Part shown: positions 28,914 through 29,343 of the stretch, piece after piece | Layout of the letters: the number at the start of each line of letters is the position of its first letter | Numbering within the stretch: position 1 is the first letter of the stretch | Assembly: GCA_001579985.1 (NCBI GenBank) | Contig: LRSR01004916.1 | Coordinates: 1-29,343 of the forward strand | Length of the DNA: 29,343 bases | Reading direction: 5' to 3' | Source of the DNA: Hypsibius dujardini | Taxonomy: Eukaryota; Tardigrada; Eutardigrada; Parachela; Hypsibiidae | The notes under the pieces: generated by a model | The model's database searches: none | The model's input: only the letters and a program-made list of their open reading frames with translations | Told to the model about the DNA's origin: nothing | Position numbers and translations under genes: made by a program

Positions 28914-29341
28914 TCATAATTTCACGCGCAAAATTAAAACAAAACTCTGTTTCTAAAAAATCCTCCTAATATTAACCAGGAAATGACAATCTGAGTTCCA
29001 CAGGGATCACCAGAAAAAAATATTGAGTACTTATTGATGGATGCCCCGGCCTTTATTTTTAATGATAGCCTTCAGTCGCCCGGGAATCCCGTCGTACAGG
29101 TTTTTGCAGAGTTCGCGTGGGATCTCATCCACAGCTCCCGTACGCGCGGTTCGATTTCGGAAACATTTTCGACCTGTAGGCCTGTCAGCCGCATCTTAAC
29201 CACATTACCACATGATTTTCGACAAATACTCAGTATTTTTCCTGGTGATCCCTGTGGAACTCAGACTGTAATTTCCTGGTTAATGTCAGAAGGAATTTTT
29301 AGAAACAGAGTTTTGTTTTAATTTTGCGCGTCAAATTATGA
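28914..29341. mobile_element. Deleted Tc1/mariner-like element with ~120-bp terminal inverted repeats
   Basis: Left arm about 28914-29035 and right arm about 29225-29341 are close reverse complements over more than 100 bp (shared GCGCAAAATTAAAACAAAAC and GAGTTCCACAGGGATCACCA). TA dinucleotides near both ends (28917, 29338) could be the target duplication, but the right flank is cut by the window. About 190 bp of interior remain, including the 3' end of a transposase gene. Confidence 0.85.
29031..29160 (-). pseudogene. C-terminal remnant of a Tc1/mariner-like transposase
   Basis: Minus-strand frame ending at TAA 29031-29033 reads ...DEIPRELCKNLYDGIPGRLK, then AIIKNKGRGIHQ, the usual Tc1-type ending (W..IP...C..L..S.P.R...VI...GG). 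Only about 40 residues remain; the DDE catalytic region is gone, so it is not functional. The stop lies at the inner edge of the left terminal repeat, as expected for this family. Confidence 0.7.
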
Positions 29342-29343
29342 TT

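Overview
The window is eukaryotic nuclear DNA. Every multi-exon gene model rests on GT..AG introns, mostly 70-900 bp, whose reading phases join correctly, and the intergenic DNA is full of short transposon remnants and microsatellites. The gene content (ionotropic-glutamate-receptor-like channel, natriuretic-peptide-receptor/guanylate-cyclase-type ectodomain, trefoil/mucin-type secreted protein, animal-type spermidine synthase) indicates an invertebrate animal. A small ecdysozoan such as a tardigrade would fit, but that is inference and no species-diagnostic sequence was recognised.

Layout. 1-498 (+): last exon of an unrecognised gene, preceded by a (CAGA)n-filled intron. 913-3201 (-): six-exon spermidine-synthase-like gene whose last intron is almost entirely two fold-back elements. 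4357-6003 (+): two-exon nitronate monooxygenase. 6314-9754 (-): three tandem intronless GNAT acetyltransferases of a microbial/fungal look. 10516-16938 (-): an eleven-exon gene for an unrecognised protein of about 1362 residues, rich in Ser/Thr/Lys/Arg, with a five-copy internal repeat and several TQT/IQT motifs; several of its introns hold (CAGA)n/(CTGT)n tracts. 18875-20627 (-): secreted Thr-rich mucin with a C-terminal trefoil-like domain, whose upstream exons do not join in one frame. 22221-24588 (+): six-exon divergent ionotropic receptor. 25199-25688: 28-bp minisatellite. 25767-26931: fold-back element carrying a nested hAT-type MITE with a perfect 8-bp target duplication. 27366-28731 (+): signal peptide and ANF-receptor-like ectodomain of a receptor that runs off the right edge, with a 25-nt microexon. 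28914-29341: deleted Tc1/mariner-like element with the last residues of its transposase.

The genes do not form one pathway. The most coherent block is 4.3-9.8 kb, where a bacterial/fungal-type nitronate monooxygenase lies beside three intronless acetyltransferase paralogues; it may be a horizontally acquired cluster. The most novel objects are (a) the 1362-residue repeat protein, (b) a family of about 125-bp near-palindromic MITEs with TA flanks present in five copies, and (c) the nested transposon structures near 26 kb. All exon models come from manual reading of splice sites and frames. No homology search was run, so family names rest on recognised motifs.
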